Below are positions 1 through 4,372 of a stretch of DNA of 8,574 nt, piece by piece; positions within the stretch are counted from its first letter, which is position 1, and each line of letters starts with the position of its first letter. The translations under genes were made by a program, and so were the position numbers. A model generated the notes under the pieces. That model did not search any database. It was not told the origin of the DNA and saw nothing but the letters and a program-made list of their open reading frames with translations. Source of the DNA: DATEVL01 sp035471625 (lineage in GTDB: Bacteria > Chloroflexota > Anaerolineae > Anaerolineales > E44-bin32); contig DATIPT010000050.1 in NCBI GenBank assembly GCA_035471625.1, positions 1-8,574 of the forward strand. The letters run 5' to 3'.

Positions 1-39
1 CTTCCCGCTGGAAGGGAGGCCGAGGATGGCGAGCTTCAT
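1..39 (-). CDS. YchF/Obg-like P-loop GTPase, N-terminal fragment (cut by window edge)
   Basis: Only the first 13 codons are inside the window. Read leftward from the ATG at 39-37 they give MKLAILGLPSSGK. This is a beta strand running straight into a Walker A P-loop (GLPSSGK, pattern GxxxxGK), placed at the extreme N-terminus. Such a start is typical of the YchF/Obg-like (OLA1) branch of translation-factor GTPases, cytosolic nucleotidases that associate with ribosomes. The Chloroflexota members often have this SGK form rather than the NVGKS of Escherichia coli. The rest of the gene lies left of the window, so the G4/NKxE-type motif and the TGS domain cannot be checked. No strong Shine-Dalgarno sequence precedes the ATG. 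Another P-loop family, such as a small nucleotide kinase, is possible but fits less well. The gene is divergent from the tRNA. Confidence 0.62.
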   Translation of the reverse strand, partial: MKLAILGLPSSGK

Positions 40-70
40 CAGACGCGACGTCCCAGATTCGTGAGCCGAG

Positions 71-232
71 GATTCATGGCCCTACCGGGGACTTGAATCC
101 AGGCCCAGCAGGCCCGGTGGTATTGGGCGACGGGCGCACCCTCGACGGGCTGTTCTTCGAAGTCTGGCTCGTCGCCCGACGGCCACCTCGGGAGCACGGC
201 CTGGCGACAAGTCCCCGGCAGGGCCATGATTC
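71..232. repeat. Long imperfect inverted repeat (about 160 bp hairpin element)
   Basis: The stretch 71-131 is roughly the reverse complement of 171-232. The outer 25 positions (71-95 against 208-232) match at 23. The outer arm core is CATGGCCCTACCGGGGACTTG at 75-95 in shortened form CCGGGGACTTG, answered by CAAGTCCCCGG at 208-218. Matching weakens inwards but continues with CCAGGCC (99-105) against GGCCTGG (198-204), and with GGGCGAC (125-131) against GTCGCCC (171-177), after a one-base shift. About 40 bases (132-170) remain as an unpaired centre. The element ends about 40 bases before the tRNA-Leu gene, and its right end touches that gene's -35 box. I see no flanking target-site duplication. 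It may be a decayed miniature palindromic element, a structured RNA or a cruciform. Open frames through it on both strands are by-products of the symmetry. Confidence 0.7.
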
Positions 233-258
233 GCAGTCATCCTCTCTTGGGGTAGAAT
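230..258 (+). promoter_or_regulatory. Sigma-70-type promoter of tRNA-Leu
   Basis: A -10 box TAGAAT (253-258, five of six consensus bases) lies 17 bases after a -35 box TTCGCA (230-235, four of six). The predicted start of transcription is at about 265, a few bases before the mature tRNA 5' end at 270. This spacing is what a short-leader stable-RNA promoter should show. The -35 box overlaps the last bases of the inverted repeat at 71-232. Confidence 0.7.
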
Positions 259-269
259 CCCCCTGCGAC

Positions 270-354
270 GCCGAAGTGGCGGAACTGGCAGACGCGCGCG
301 ACTCAAAATCGCGTTCCTTCGGGAGTGTGGGTTCGAGTCCCACCTTCGGCACCA
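270..354 (+). tRNA. tRNA-Leu, anticodon CAA, CCA encoded
   Basis: A complete class II tRNA that decodes UUG leucine codons. The acceptor stem pairs GCCGAAG (270-276) with CTTCGGC (344-350). The discriminator is A351 and the CCA tail (352-354) is encoded in the DNA. The anticodon stem CGCGA (297-301) pairs with TCGCG (309-313) around the loop CTCAAAA, which places the anticodon CAA at 304-306. The long variable arm (TCC-TTCG-GGA at about 315-324) is the mark of a Leu, Ser or Tyr tRNA. The T arm carries GGGTTCGAGTCCC. It stands alone, with its own promoter upstream and a terminator hairpin 24 bases downstream. No copy of its 3' end is found elsewhere in the window, so there is no sign of an integrated element here. 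Confidence 0.97.
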
Positions 355-378
355 AACGATTATAAACGTCCGCACCCT

Positions 379-404
379 CCGGGCCTCGTCGCGAGGCCCG
401 GTTT
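379..404 (+). terminator. Rho-independent terminator after tRNA-Leu
   Basis: A perfect 10-bp GC-rich stem CCGGGCCTCG (379-388) and CGAGGCCCGG (392-401), with a TCG loop, is followed by TTT and then CCTG. The T-run is short, but the stem is very strong. The position just after a single tRNA gene and before the next promoter region fits termination of the tRNA transcript. Confidence 0.75.
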
Positions 405-421
405 CCTGTAGCTTGCGCCTG

Positions 422-430
422 TGGCACAAT
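422..430 (+). promoter_or_regulatory. Possible extended -10 promoter for the two anchored-protein genes
   Basis: TGGCACAAT reads as an extended -10 (TG, one base, CACAAT) ending 19 bases before the ATG at 450. At 17-base spacing the -35 position (402-407, TTTCCT) matches only weakly and falls in the terminator tail. If real, the leader is only about a dozen bases. Some new promoter is expected here because the terminator at 379-404 separates the gene pair from the tRNA. Confidence 0.3.
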
Positions 431-449
431 CGGGGACTAGGGTCTGAAG

Positions 450-809
450 ATGTCATCACGGTGGACGCGCTTCCTGGCGGGATGTGTCCTAGGGTTGGTG
501 CTCGGCCTCGGGTACGCGTGGTATATCCAACCGGTCGCCTATTACGACACCTCCCCCGACGCGCTTCGGGAGGACTATCGCACCGACTATGTGCTGATGG
601 TCGCCCAGGCCTACGGCCCGGAGGGCGATCTGCGCCTGGCGCTCCTTCGACTGGCAGCCCTCGGTCCGGTTCCCCCGGCCGAGATCGTCGACGCGGCCAG
701 GAGCTACGCCGAAGCGCATGGCTTCTCCCAAGAGGATCTCGATTCCCTCGATGACCTCCTGGGTGATCTTCGCGACCTGCCCAGCGCGCCGGAGATCGGA
801 AGCCCATGA
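450..809 (+). CDS. Small N-anchored membrane protein (paralogue of the next gene)
   Basis: A 119-residue protein of unknown function. Residues about 7-27 are a Gly/Leu-rich hydrophobic segment preceded by Arg3 and Arg7, so it is probably a single N-terminal anchor with the rest outside the membrane. The remainder (30-119) is soluble, mostly helical and acidic. It carries the pattern Q-P, then P-x-A-L-R-x-D-Y, then Y-x-x-M-V-A-x-A-Y and G-D-L, and ends in a Leu/Asp-rich helix. The same pattern recurs in the following gene (WYIQP against WVVQP, LREDY against LRADF, AQAYGPEGDL against AAAYAASGDL), so the two arose by duplication. The stop overlaps the next start (ATGA, 806-809), so the pair is almost certainly co-transcribed and coupled. 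I do not recognise a named family. Proteins of this build are familiar in Anaerolineae-like genomes. Confidence 0.82.
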   Translation: MSSRWTRFLAGCVLGLVLGLGYAWYIQPVAYYDTSPDALREDYRTDYVLMVAQAYGPEGDLRLALLRLAALGPVPPAEIVDAARSYAEAHGFSQEDLDSLDDLLGDLRDLPSAPEIGSP

Positions 810-1600
810 ACCGCTCCGGGGCGGCTCCGATCGCGCTCGGGATCGTCGTCGGCTTGGCCGCCGGCTTGGTGTTCGGCTGGGTCGTCCAACCGGCCGGCGG
901 CGGCGGGACGACACCGGCGTCGCTGCGGGCCGACTTCCAGGACGAGTACACCGCCCTGATCGCCGCGGCCTACGCAGCGAGCGGGGATCTTCCCCGCGCC
1001 CGTGCTCGCCTCGCGCTGCTCCCGGGAGCCGATGAATCCGATCGCATCGCGGCCTTGGCCCAGGCGCGGCTCGCCTCGGGTCGCCCCGAGTCCGAGGTAC
1101 GCGCCCTAGCCTTGTTGGCGGAGGACCTCGTCGGGCGCCAGCCCACTCCCACGGTCAGCCCAGCGCCCGCTCTCCCCAGCGCCACGCCCGCAGCCACGCC
1201 TACGCCGTTCGCCACCTCCAGGCCCCCGCCCACGCCGCTCCCGACCCCAACCCCGGGGGCGCCCTTCCAGCTTGAGTCTCGGGTCCTCGACTGCGACGAC
1301 CCGGCGCCACAGCCTCGGCTGCAGGTCGTGGTGCTCGACGCGTCCGGGAACGGCGTTCCTAACGTGCTCGTCCGCATCCTCTGGGACGCCGGACAGGATC
1401 AGTTCTTTACCGGATTGAAGGGCGATCGTGGGATCGGATTCGGGGACTTCACCATCGAGCCCGACACGGCCTACACCGTGCAATTGGCCGAGTCGGACGT
1501 CGTCGTCACTGGGATTCGCGGGGAGGCGTGCCCTGCCAGCTCAGGAGACGCGCGAATCGGATCGTGGAGGTTGACCTTCGTCCAGCCGGCAGCGCCGTGA
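806..1600 (+). CDS. N-anchored protein with Pro/Thr linker and C-terminal beta domain
   Basis: A 264-residue protein of unknown function in three visible parts. Residues 1-110 repeat the plan of the preceding gene: a membrane segment at about 8-28, then ASLRADF, YTALIAAAYAASGDL and a helical stretch ending in LLAEDLVG. Residues 112-151 are a low-complexity Pro/Thr/Ala linker (PTPTV, TPAATPTP, PTPLPTPTP), typical of a stalk that spans the cell wall. Residues 153-264 look like an Ig-like or carboxypeptidase-regulatory-like beta sandwich (LQVVVLDASGNGVPNVLVRI, then a Tyr-rich YTVQLAES strand). Cys163 and Cys242 could form a disulfide, which fits an extracellular location. It starts in the ATGA overlap with the upstream gene, with GGAG at 791-794 as a distant ribosome site. 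It ends 13 bases from the convergent bactofilin gene. Role unknown; surface exposure is an inference. Confidence 0.85.
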   Translation: MNRSGAAPIALGIVVGLAAGLVFGWVVQPAGGGGTTPASLRADFQDEYTALIAAAYAASGDLPRARARLALLPGADESDRIAALAQARLASGRPESEVRALALLAEDLVGRQPTPTVSPAPALPSATPAATPTPFATSRPPPTPLPTPTPGAPFQLESRVLDCDDPAPQPRLQVVVLDASGNGVPNVLVRILWDAGQDQFFTGLKGDRGIGFGDFTIEPDTAYTVQLAESDVVVTGIRGEACPASSGDARIGSWRLTFVQPAAP

Positions 1601-1613
1601 CCGACCCTCGCCG

Positions 1614-2042
1614 CTAGGCTCCGTCGTCCGAGCGTTCCGTCGCCTCTGCGTCCGCCTTCGGCAAACCCAGGTCGACGCGCTCCTCCATCGTAATCTGACC
1701 CCGCAGGAAAGCTCCCTCCTCGGTGGCGAACGACTCGGTCACGACGTCGCCCCATACCCGTCCGGTTCGCGTGATCTCCAGGCGCTGGGCCGTGATGTCG
1801 CCGCGCACCGATCCGGCGACGACGACCGTCGTCGCCCGGAGGTGCTTGCACACCAGGCGCCCCTGTTCGCCGACGACCACGAGACCCTGCAAGGCGATGT
1901 CGCCTTCGAATGCGCCTTCGATCCGGAGTCCACCCCGACCGCCAAGCTCTCCCTGCCACGTCAGGCCCGGGCCGAAGACCGAATCGACTCGATCCGGCGC
2001 TTCCCCGCCAGACTCCTCGCCGCCCTCACGTCGCCGAAACAT
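1614..2042 (-). CDS. Bactofilin family protein (polymer-forming cytoskeletal)
   Basis: A 142-residue protein with the bactofilin (DUF583) plan. A short charged N-terminal tail (1-22) leads to a core at about 24-122 made of short repeated beta strands with regularly spaced Gly. Examples are LRIEGAFEGDI, LVVVGEQGRL, VVVAGSVRGDITAQ, LEITRTGRVWGDV and GAFLRGQI. An acidic C-terminal tail follows. Bactofilins fold as a right-handed beta helix and polymerise without nucleotide, usually under the membrane, where they scaffold cell-shape or envelope enzymes. The length is normal for the family. The ATG at 2042-2040 has a strong GGGAGGA just upstream. It lies 15 bases after the P1 peptidase stop, so it is probably the last gene of that operon. 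Cys65 and the missing N-terminal amphipathic helix leave membrane attachment open. Confidence 0.9.
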   Translation of the reverse strand: MFRRREGGEESGGEAPDRVDSVFGPGLTWQGELGGRGGLRIEGAFEGDIALQGLVVVGEQGRLVCKHLRATTVVVAGSVRGDITAQRLEITRTGRVWGDVVTESFATEEGAFLRGQITMEERVDLGLPKADAEATERSDDGA

Positions 2043-2045
2043 TCG

Positions 2046-2052
2046 TCCTCCC
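2046..2052 (-). promoter_or_regulatory. Ribosome binding site of the bactofilin gene
   Basis: GGGAGGA on the minus strand lies 3 bases before the ATG at 2042. It sits in the 15-base gap after the P1 peptidase stop and fixes the bactofilin start. Confidence 0.7.
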
Positions 2053-2057
2053 GAAGC

Positions 2058-3086
2058 CTACCCCGACCCGCGGGAACGGGGCGAGGCCAGGATCTCACGC
2101 CGGGCCGGGATCCCTCCGGCACCGTGCGCTTCTTCCACGGCATGCACGATCGCCCGGGCGACCACTTCGGTCGCCCAGGCGCCGATCACATTCACATCAG
2201 ACCGCACCCGGCCGGTCGAAACGGCGAAAAGCGTGTCGCCGTCCAACATCGTGTGGGCCGGACGCACCACCCGGGCGATCCCGTCGTGGGCCATCTGCGC
2301 GACCTTGTTGGCCTGCTCCTTGTCGAGACGACCGTTGGTGGCGACGACTCCGATAACGGTGTTGCCGCGGGAGGCGAAGCGTAGCACCGTCCGCCCGACC
2401 GCGCTCTGCAACACGTTCAGGCTGTCGGCGAACGGGCCGCGCCCGCCGAGCCGGAGGGGACCGGCGCGCACCGGGCGCAACCCGGCCAGGATCTCCCCGG
2501 TCTTCGGATCCACGACGTCGCCCAGGGCATTCACCGCGATCAGGGCTCCCACGACGAGTCCTCCGCCCAGGTGCACGCTGGCGGTCCCCACACCGGACTT
2601 GGTCGCGCCAGCCAAACCGAGGAGCTTCCCCACCGATGCCCCCATCCCGACCCCGACGTTTCCCTGCGCAGGGCGCGAGGTCGTTGCGCCGACACACGCG
2701 CGATAGGCCATTGCGGCGTCGGGGCGGATATCACCCTTTCCCAGATTGAGGTCGAACAGGATCGCCGCCGGAACGATCGGCACGCGCGCGCTACGGGTAT
2801 TGAATCCGACCTTGCGCTCCTCGAGGTAGCGCATGACACCGCCGGCGGCGTCCAGCCCGAATGCTGAACCTCCGGCCAGCAGGACCGCATGAAGCTTCTG
2901 AACGAGATGCATCGGGCGCAGGGCGTCGGTCTCGCGCGTTCCGGGCGCCCCGCCCCGCTGGTCGACCCCGCCGACGCCGCCCCGCTCACATAGGATGACC
3001 GTGCAACCCGTCAGGGCTTCGGGGTCGTCGGCGTGCCCGACTCGGATGCCCGGCACATCGGTGATGGCATCATGACGGGTCGTCAT
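2058..3086 (-). CDS. P1 family (S58) self-processing peptidase, DmpA/NylC-like
   Basis: A 342-residue member of the DmpA/P1 family (MEROPS S58), N-terminal-nucleophile aminopeptidases and amidases. Family features in order are ITDVPGIRVGH (8-18), where GxxVGH is the hallmark start, LLAGGSAFGLDAAGGV (69-84), NVGVGMGASVGK (143-154), LVVGALIAVNALGDV (177-191), GNTVIGVVATN (241-251), AHDGIARVVRP (266-276) and DGDTLFAVSTG (282-292). In NylC-type members the precursor cleaves itself between Asn and Thr, and the new N-terminal Thr is the nucleophile. Here that pair is Asn242-Thr243, as inferred from the motif. DmpA proper has Gly-Ser instead. Length is normal. No signal peptide is visible, so it is probably cytosolic. 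The natural substrate cannot be read from sequence and could be small peptides, D-amino acid amides or cyclic and linear amides. The start overlaps the lipoprotein stop (ATGA, 3083-3086), which supports translational coupling. Confidence 0.93.
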   Translation of the reverse strand: MTTRHDAITDVPGIRVGHADDPEALTGCTVILCERGGVGGVDQRGGAPGTRETDALRPMHLVQKLHAVLLAGGSAFGLDAAGGVMRYLEERKVGFNTRSARVPIVPAAILFDLNLGKGDIRPDAAMAYRACVGATTSRPAQGNVGVGMGASVGKLLGLAGATKSGVGTASVHLGGGLVVGALIAVNALGDVVDPKTGEILAGLRPVRAGPLRLGGRGPFADSLNVLQSAVGRTVLRFASRGNTVIGVVATNGRLDKEQANKVAQMAHDGIARVVRPAHTMLDGDTLFAVSTGRVRSDVNVIGAWATEVVARAIVHAVEEAHGAGGIPARREILASPRSRGSG

Positions 3087-3460
3087 CGGATCCCGCTGTC
3101 GTAGACGATGTCTAGGGCCGTCCAGGCCTCTTCTCCAACCGCGAACGGAAGGCGATCGGCGAAGGGCAATCCGGCCGGCGGGCTCTGCGGGACCATCACG
3201 TACGTTCCCGGGTGGAGGGCGATTCGGTACGTCCCGTCGGGTCCCGATCGGGTGCGGGCGATCGTCCGCCCTGAAGGGTCTTCGATAGCGAGATCGGCTT
3301 CAAGCGGCGCGTCCGGACACTCCATGCCTGGCTGCACAACCGGGCACATGGGACCAACCCAGACATGTCCCTCCACCCCGGAGCCCCCCGACGGCCTCGG
3401 GCCGCTGCACGCCGCCAGGGCCACCCCGGCGACGATCAGGAAGACGGCTCGACGGATCAC
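3083..3460 (-). CDS. Small lipoprotein with carboxypeptidase-regulatory-like domain
   Basis: A 125-residue protein starting at GTG. Residues 1-18 are a lipoprotein signal: Arg3 and Arg4, a hydrophobic core, and the lipobox LAAC with Cys18 as the lipidated residue. A short Gly/Ser linker (19-28) leads to a beta domain (about 29-125) with GHVWVGPMCPVVQPGMECP. This is followed by IEDPSGRTIARTRSGPDGTYRIALHPGTYVMVP, a pattern read here in two parts: a D-P-S-G turn, then D-G-x-Y-x-x-x-L-x-P-G-x-Y. That second part is characteristic of carboxypeptidase-regulatory/transthyretin-like beta sandwiches. Cys39 and Cys48 may form a disulfide. It should sit on the outer face of the membrane. It begins 4 bases after the adenosine-specific kinase stop and overlaps the P1 peptidase start by ATGA, so it lies inside a tight operon. 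Its ligand or partner is unknown. Confidence 0.86.
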   Translation of the reverse strand: MIRRAVFLIVAGVALAACSGPRPSGGSGVEGHVWVGPMCPVVQPGMECPDAPLEADLAIEDPSGRTIARTRSGPDGTYRIALHPGTYVMVPQSPPAGLPFADRLPFAVGEEAWTALDIVYDSGIR

Positions 3461-3464
3461 CTGC

Positions 3465-3950
3465 CTACCCGGCCTTGTAGCCGAACCGTCGCAGGAGAGA
3501 CTTCCGGTCGGCGATGTCGGCTTCGGCCTCGACGCCGAGCGGGCTCACGCCGTCGACGACGCCGACGACACCCCGCCCCTGCTCGGTTTGCGCCACCAGC
3601 ACCTCGACCGGGTTCGCCGTCGCGCAGAAGATCCGGCATACCTCAGGGACAGCCTTGAGGCTGTTTAGAACGTTGATCGGGAAAGCGTTGCCGAGCAGGA
3701 CGACGAAAACGTGGCCCGCGCCGATGGCCCTGGCATTGGCGGCCGCCTGACGCGTGAGATCGGGATCGGTTCCGCTGGTCCGGACCAATGCTGGGCCGGA
3801 GGCCTCGTTGAAGGCCAGCCCGAATCGGATACCCGGCACGGCTGTGACCAGCGCCTCGTGCACATCTTCGACCGTCTTGATGAAGTGCGACTGCCCCAGG
3901 ATCAGATTGACGTCTTCGGCCTTTTCGATTCGCACGGCATGCAAGTCCAT
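3465..3950 (-). CDS. Adenosine-specific kinase (DUF355 family)
   Basis: A 161-residue protein that is a close fit over its full length to the small family named adenosine-specific kinase, known from the archaeal PAE2307 structure. Conserved stretches in order are LGQSHFIKTVED (18-29), VPGIRFGLAFNEASG (38-52), GAGHVFVVLL (77-86), AFPINVLN (89-96), RIFCATANP (106-114), TEQGRGVVGVVDG (122-134) and SPLGVE (136-141). The family binds adenosine or ATP and is thought to phosphorylate or salvage adenosine, though biochemical support is thin. A TTG 21 bases further upstream is in frame. I prefer the ATG at 3950 because GGAGGG stands 4 bases before it and family members start with M-x-L-x-x-V-R-I-E. 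It is followed after 4 bases by the lipoprotein gene. The family is common in archaea and scattered in thermophilic and deep-branching bacteria. Confidence 0.92.
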   Translation of the reverse strand: MDLHAVRIEKAEDVNLILGQSHFIKTVEDVHEALVTAVPGIRFGLAFNEASGPALVRTSGTDPDLTRQAAANARAIGAGHVFVVLLGNAFPINVLNSLKAVPEVCRIFCATANPVEVLVAQTEQGRGVVGVVDGVSPLGVEAEADIADRKSLLRRFGYKAG

Positions 3951-3954
3951 CCGA

Positions 3955-3960
3955 CCCTCC
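3955..3960 (-). promoter_or_regulatory. Ribosome binding site of the adenosine-specific kinase
   Basis: GGAGGG on the minus strand, 4 bases before the ATG at 3950. It decides in favour of this start over the in-frame TTG at 3971. Confidence 0.65.
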
Positions 3961-3974
3961 GAATCCCTCAACCT

Positions 3975-3990
3975 CCCCGCCTCGGCGGGG
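3975..3990 (-). other. Short perfect GC hairpin between GYD and kinase genes
   Basis: A 6-bp stem CCCCGC / GCGGGG closes a CGAG tetraloop on the minus strand. It lies in the 66-base gap between the GYD gene stop and the kinase start, 15 bases before the kinase ribosome site. No T-run follows, so it is not a classical terminator. It could weaken read-through or protect the 5' end of the downstream message. Confidence 0.45.
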
Positions 3991-4016
3991 CTCCATGTCC
4001 GGTACGGTTCTCCCGG

Positions 4017-4301
4017 CTAGCGCAGCGAGGCGATGAAGCTGTCGATGTCGATCGCCGGCAAGGTCAGCAGCTTGACGCTGCCGCGTGAAGCCAGCTCGGC
4101 CGAGATGCGGCCGACGGTGGCATTGTCCGGCGCTTCGACGATGTTGACGAAGTCGTAGGGCCCCAAGACGGCGTACTGAGCCACCACCTTGACGCCCAGC
4201 TTCTCAAGCTCGGTATTGACTTCCTTGATGCGGCTCGGCTTGCGCTTGATCGTCTTGGCGCCCTCGTCGGTCAGGTTGGAGAGCATGATGTAGGTCGGCA
4301 T
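4017..4301 (-). CDS. GYD domain-containing protein
   Basis: A 94-residue single-domain protein starting MPTYIMLSNLTDEGAKTIK, the typical opening of the GYD family. It continues with a helix (23-36), the strand KVVAQYAVLGPYDFVNIVEAP (39-59, given in part) with the family signature G-x-Y-D at Gly47-Asp50, a second helix (62-73) and a final strand VKLLTLPAID. These proteins have a ferredoxin-like alpha/beta fold related to the dimeric alpha-beta barrels. They are small, cytosolic and mostly of unknown function. An in-frame ATG at 4337 exists, but it overlaps the probable -10 box. The ATG at 4301 has AAAGGAG 6 bases upstream and matches family N-termini, so I take that one. Confidence 0.92.
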   Translation of the reverse strand: MPTYIMLSNLTDEGAKTIKRKPSRIKEVNTELEKLGVKVVAQYAVLGPYDFVNIVEAPDNATVGRISAELASRGSVKLLTLPAIDIDSFIASLR

Positions 4302-4307
4302 CGCAGG

Positions 4308-4314
4308 CTCCTTT
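4308..4314 (-). promoter_or_regulatory. Ribosome binding site of the GYD gene
   Basis: AAAGGAG on the minus strand, 6 bases before the ATG at 4301. It selects this start over the upstream in-frame ATG. Confidence 0.75.
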
Positions 4315-4335
4315 CCCGCTTCAATCGGCATGTCC

Positions 4336-4341
4336 ATTGTA
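4336..4341 (-). promoter_or_regulatory. Probable -10 box for the GYD gene
   Basis: TACAAT on the minus strand (five of six consensus bases) would start transcription about 28 bases before the chosen ATG. No convincing -35 is seen at 16-18 bases, where the sequence is CG-rich. An 8-bp inverted repeat (4341-4368) abuts the box. If the promoter is real it may need an activator, or be controlled through that repeat. Confidence 0.35.
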
Positions 4342-4368
4342 GCGCGCGGACTCCGGCAGGCGCGCGCT
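4341..4368. other. 8-bp inverted repeat after pepF, next to the GYD promoter
   Basis: AGCGCGCG (4341-4348) and CGCGCGCT (4361-4368) are perfect inverse copies around a 12-base centre. The repeat begins 4 bases after the pepF stop and ends on the first base of the TACAAT box. As RNA it would be a stable hairpin without a T-run, perhaps a weak terminator or 3' end stabiliser for pepF. As DNA it could be an operator. Confidence 0.5.
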
Positions 4369-4372
4369 CACT

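Noticed and set aside
77..110. A tRNA-like T arm and CCA end on the minus strand (TTCAAGTCC then GGGCCA)
   Set aside because: The T stem has mismatches, no matching 5' acceptor strand is found about 75 bases upstream, and no anticodon arm is seen. The similarity is part of the palindrome arm.
39..227. A 62-codon leftward frame whose stop overlaps the YchF-like ATG (TGATG)
   Set aside because: It runs through the palindrome, has no recognisable composition or ribosome site, and its ATG lies in the repeat arm. The overlap is probably chance.
1141..1260. A Pro/Thr codon run that looks like a tandem DNA repeat
   Set aside because: The repeat units vary in length and sequence. It is a low-complexity protein linker, not a DNA repeat or CRISPR array.
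1723..2706. A 327-codon plus-strand frame across the bactofilin and P1 peptidase
   Set aside because: It has Pro/Thr/Arg-rich composition typical of antisense frames, and it overlaps two well-supported genes on the other strand.
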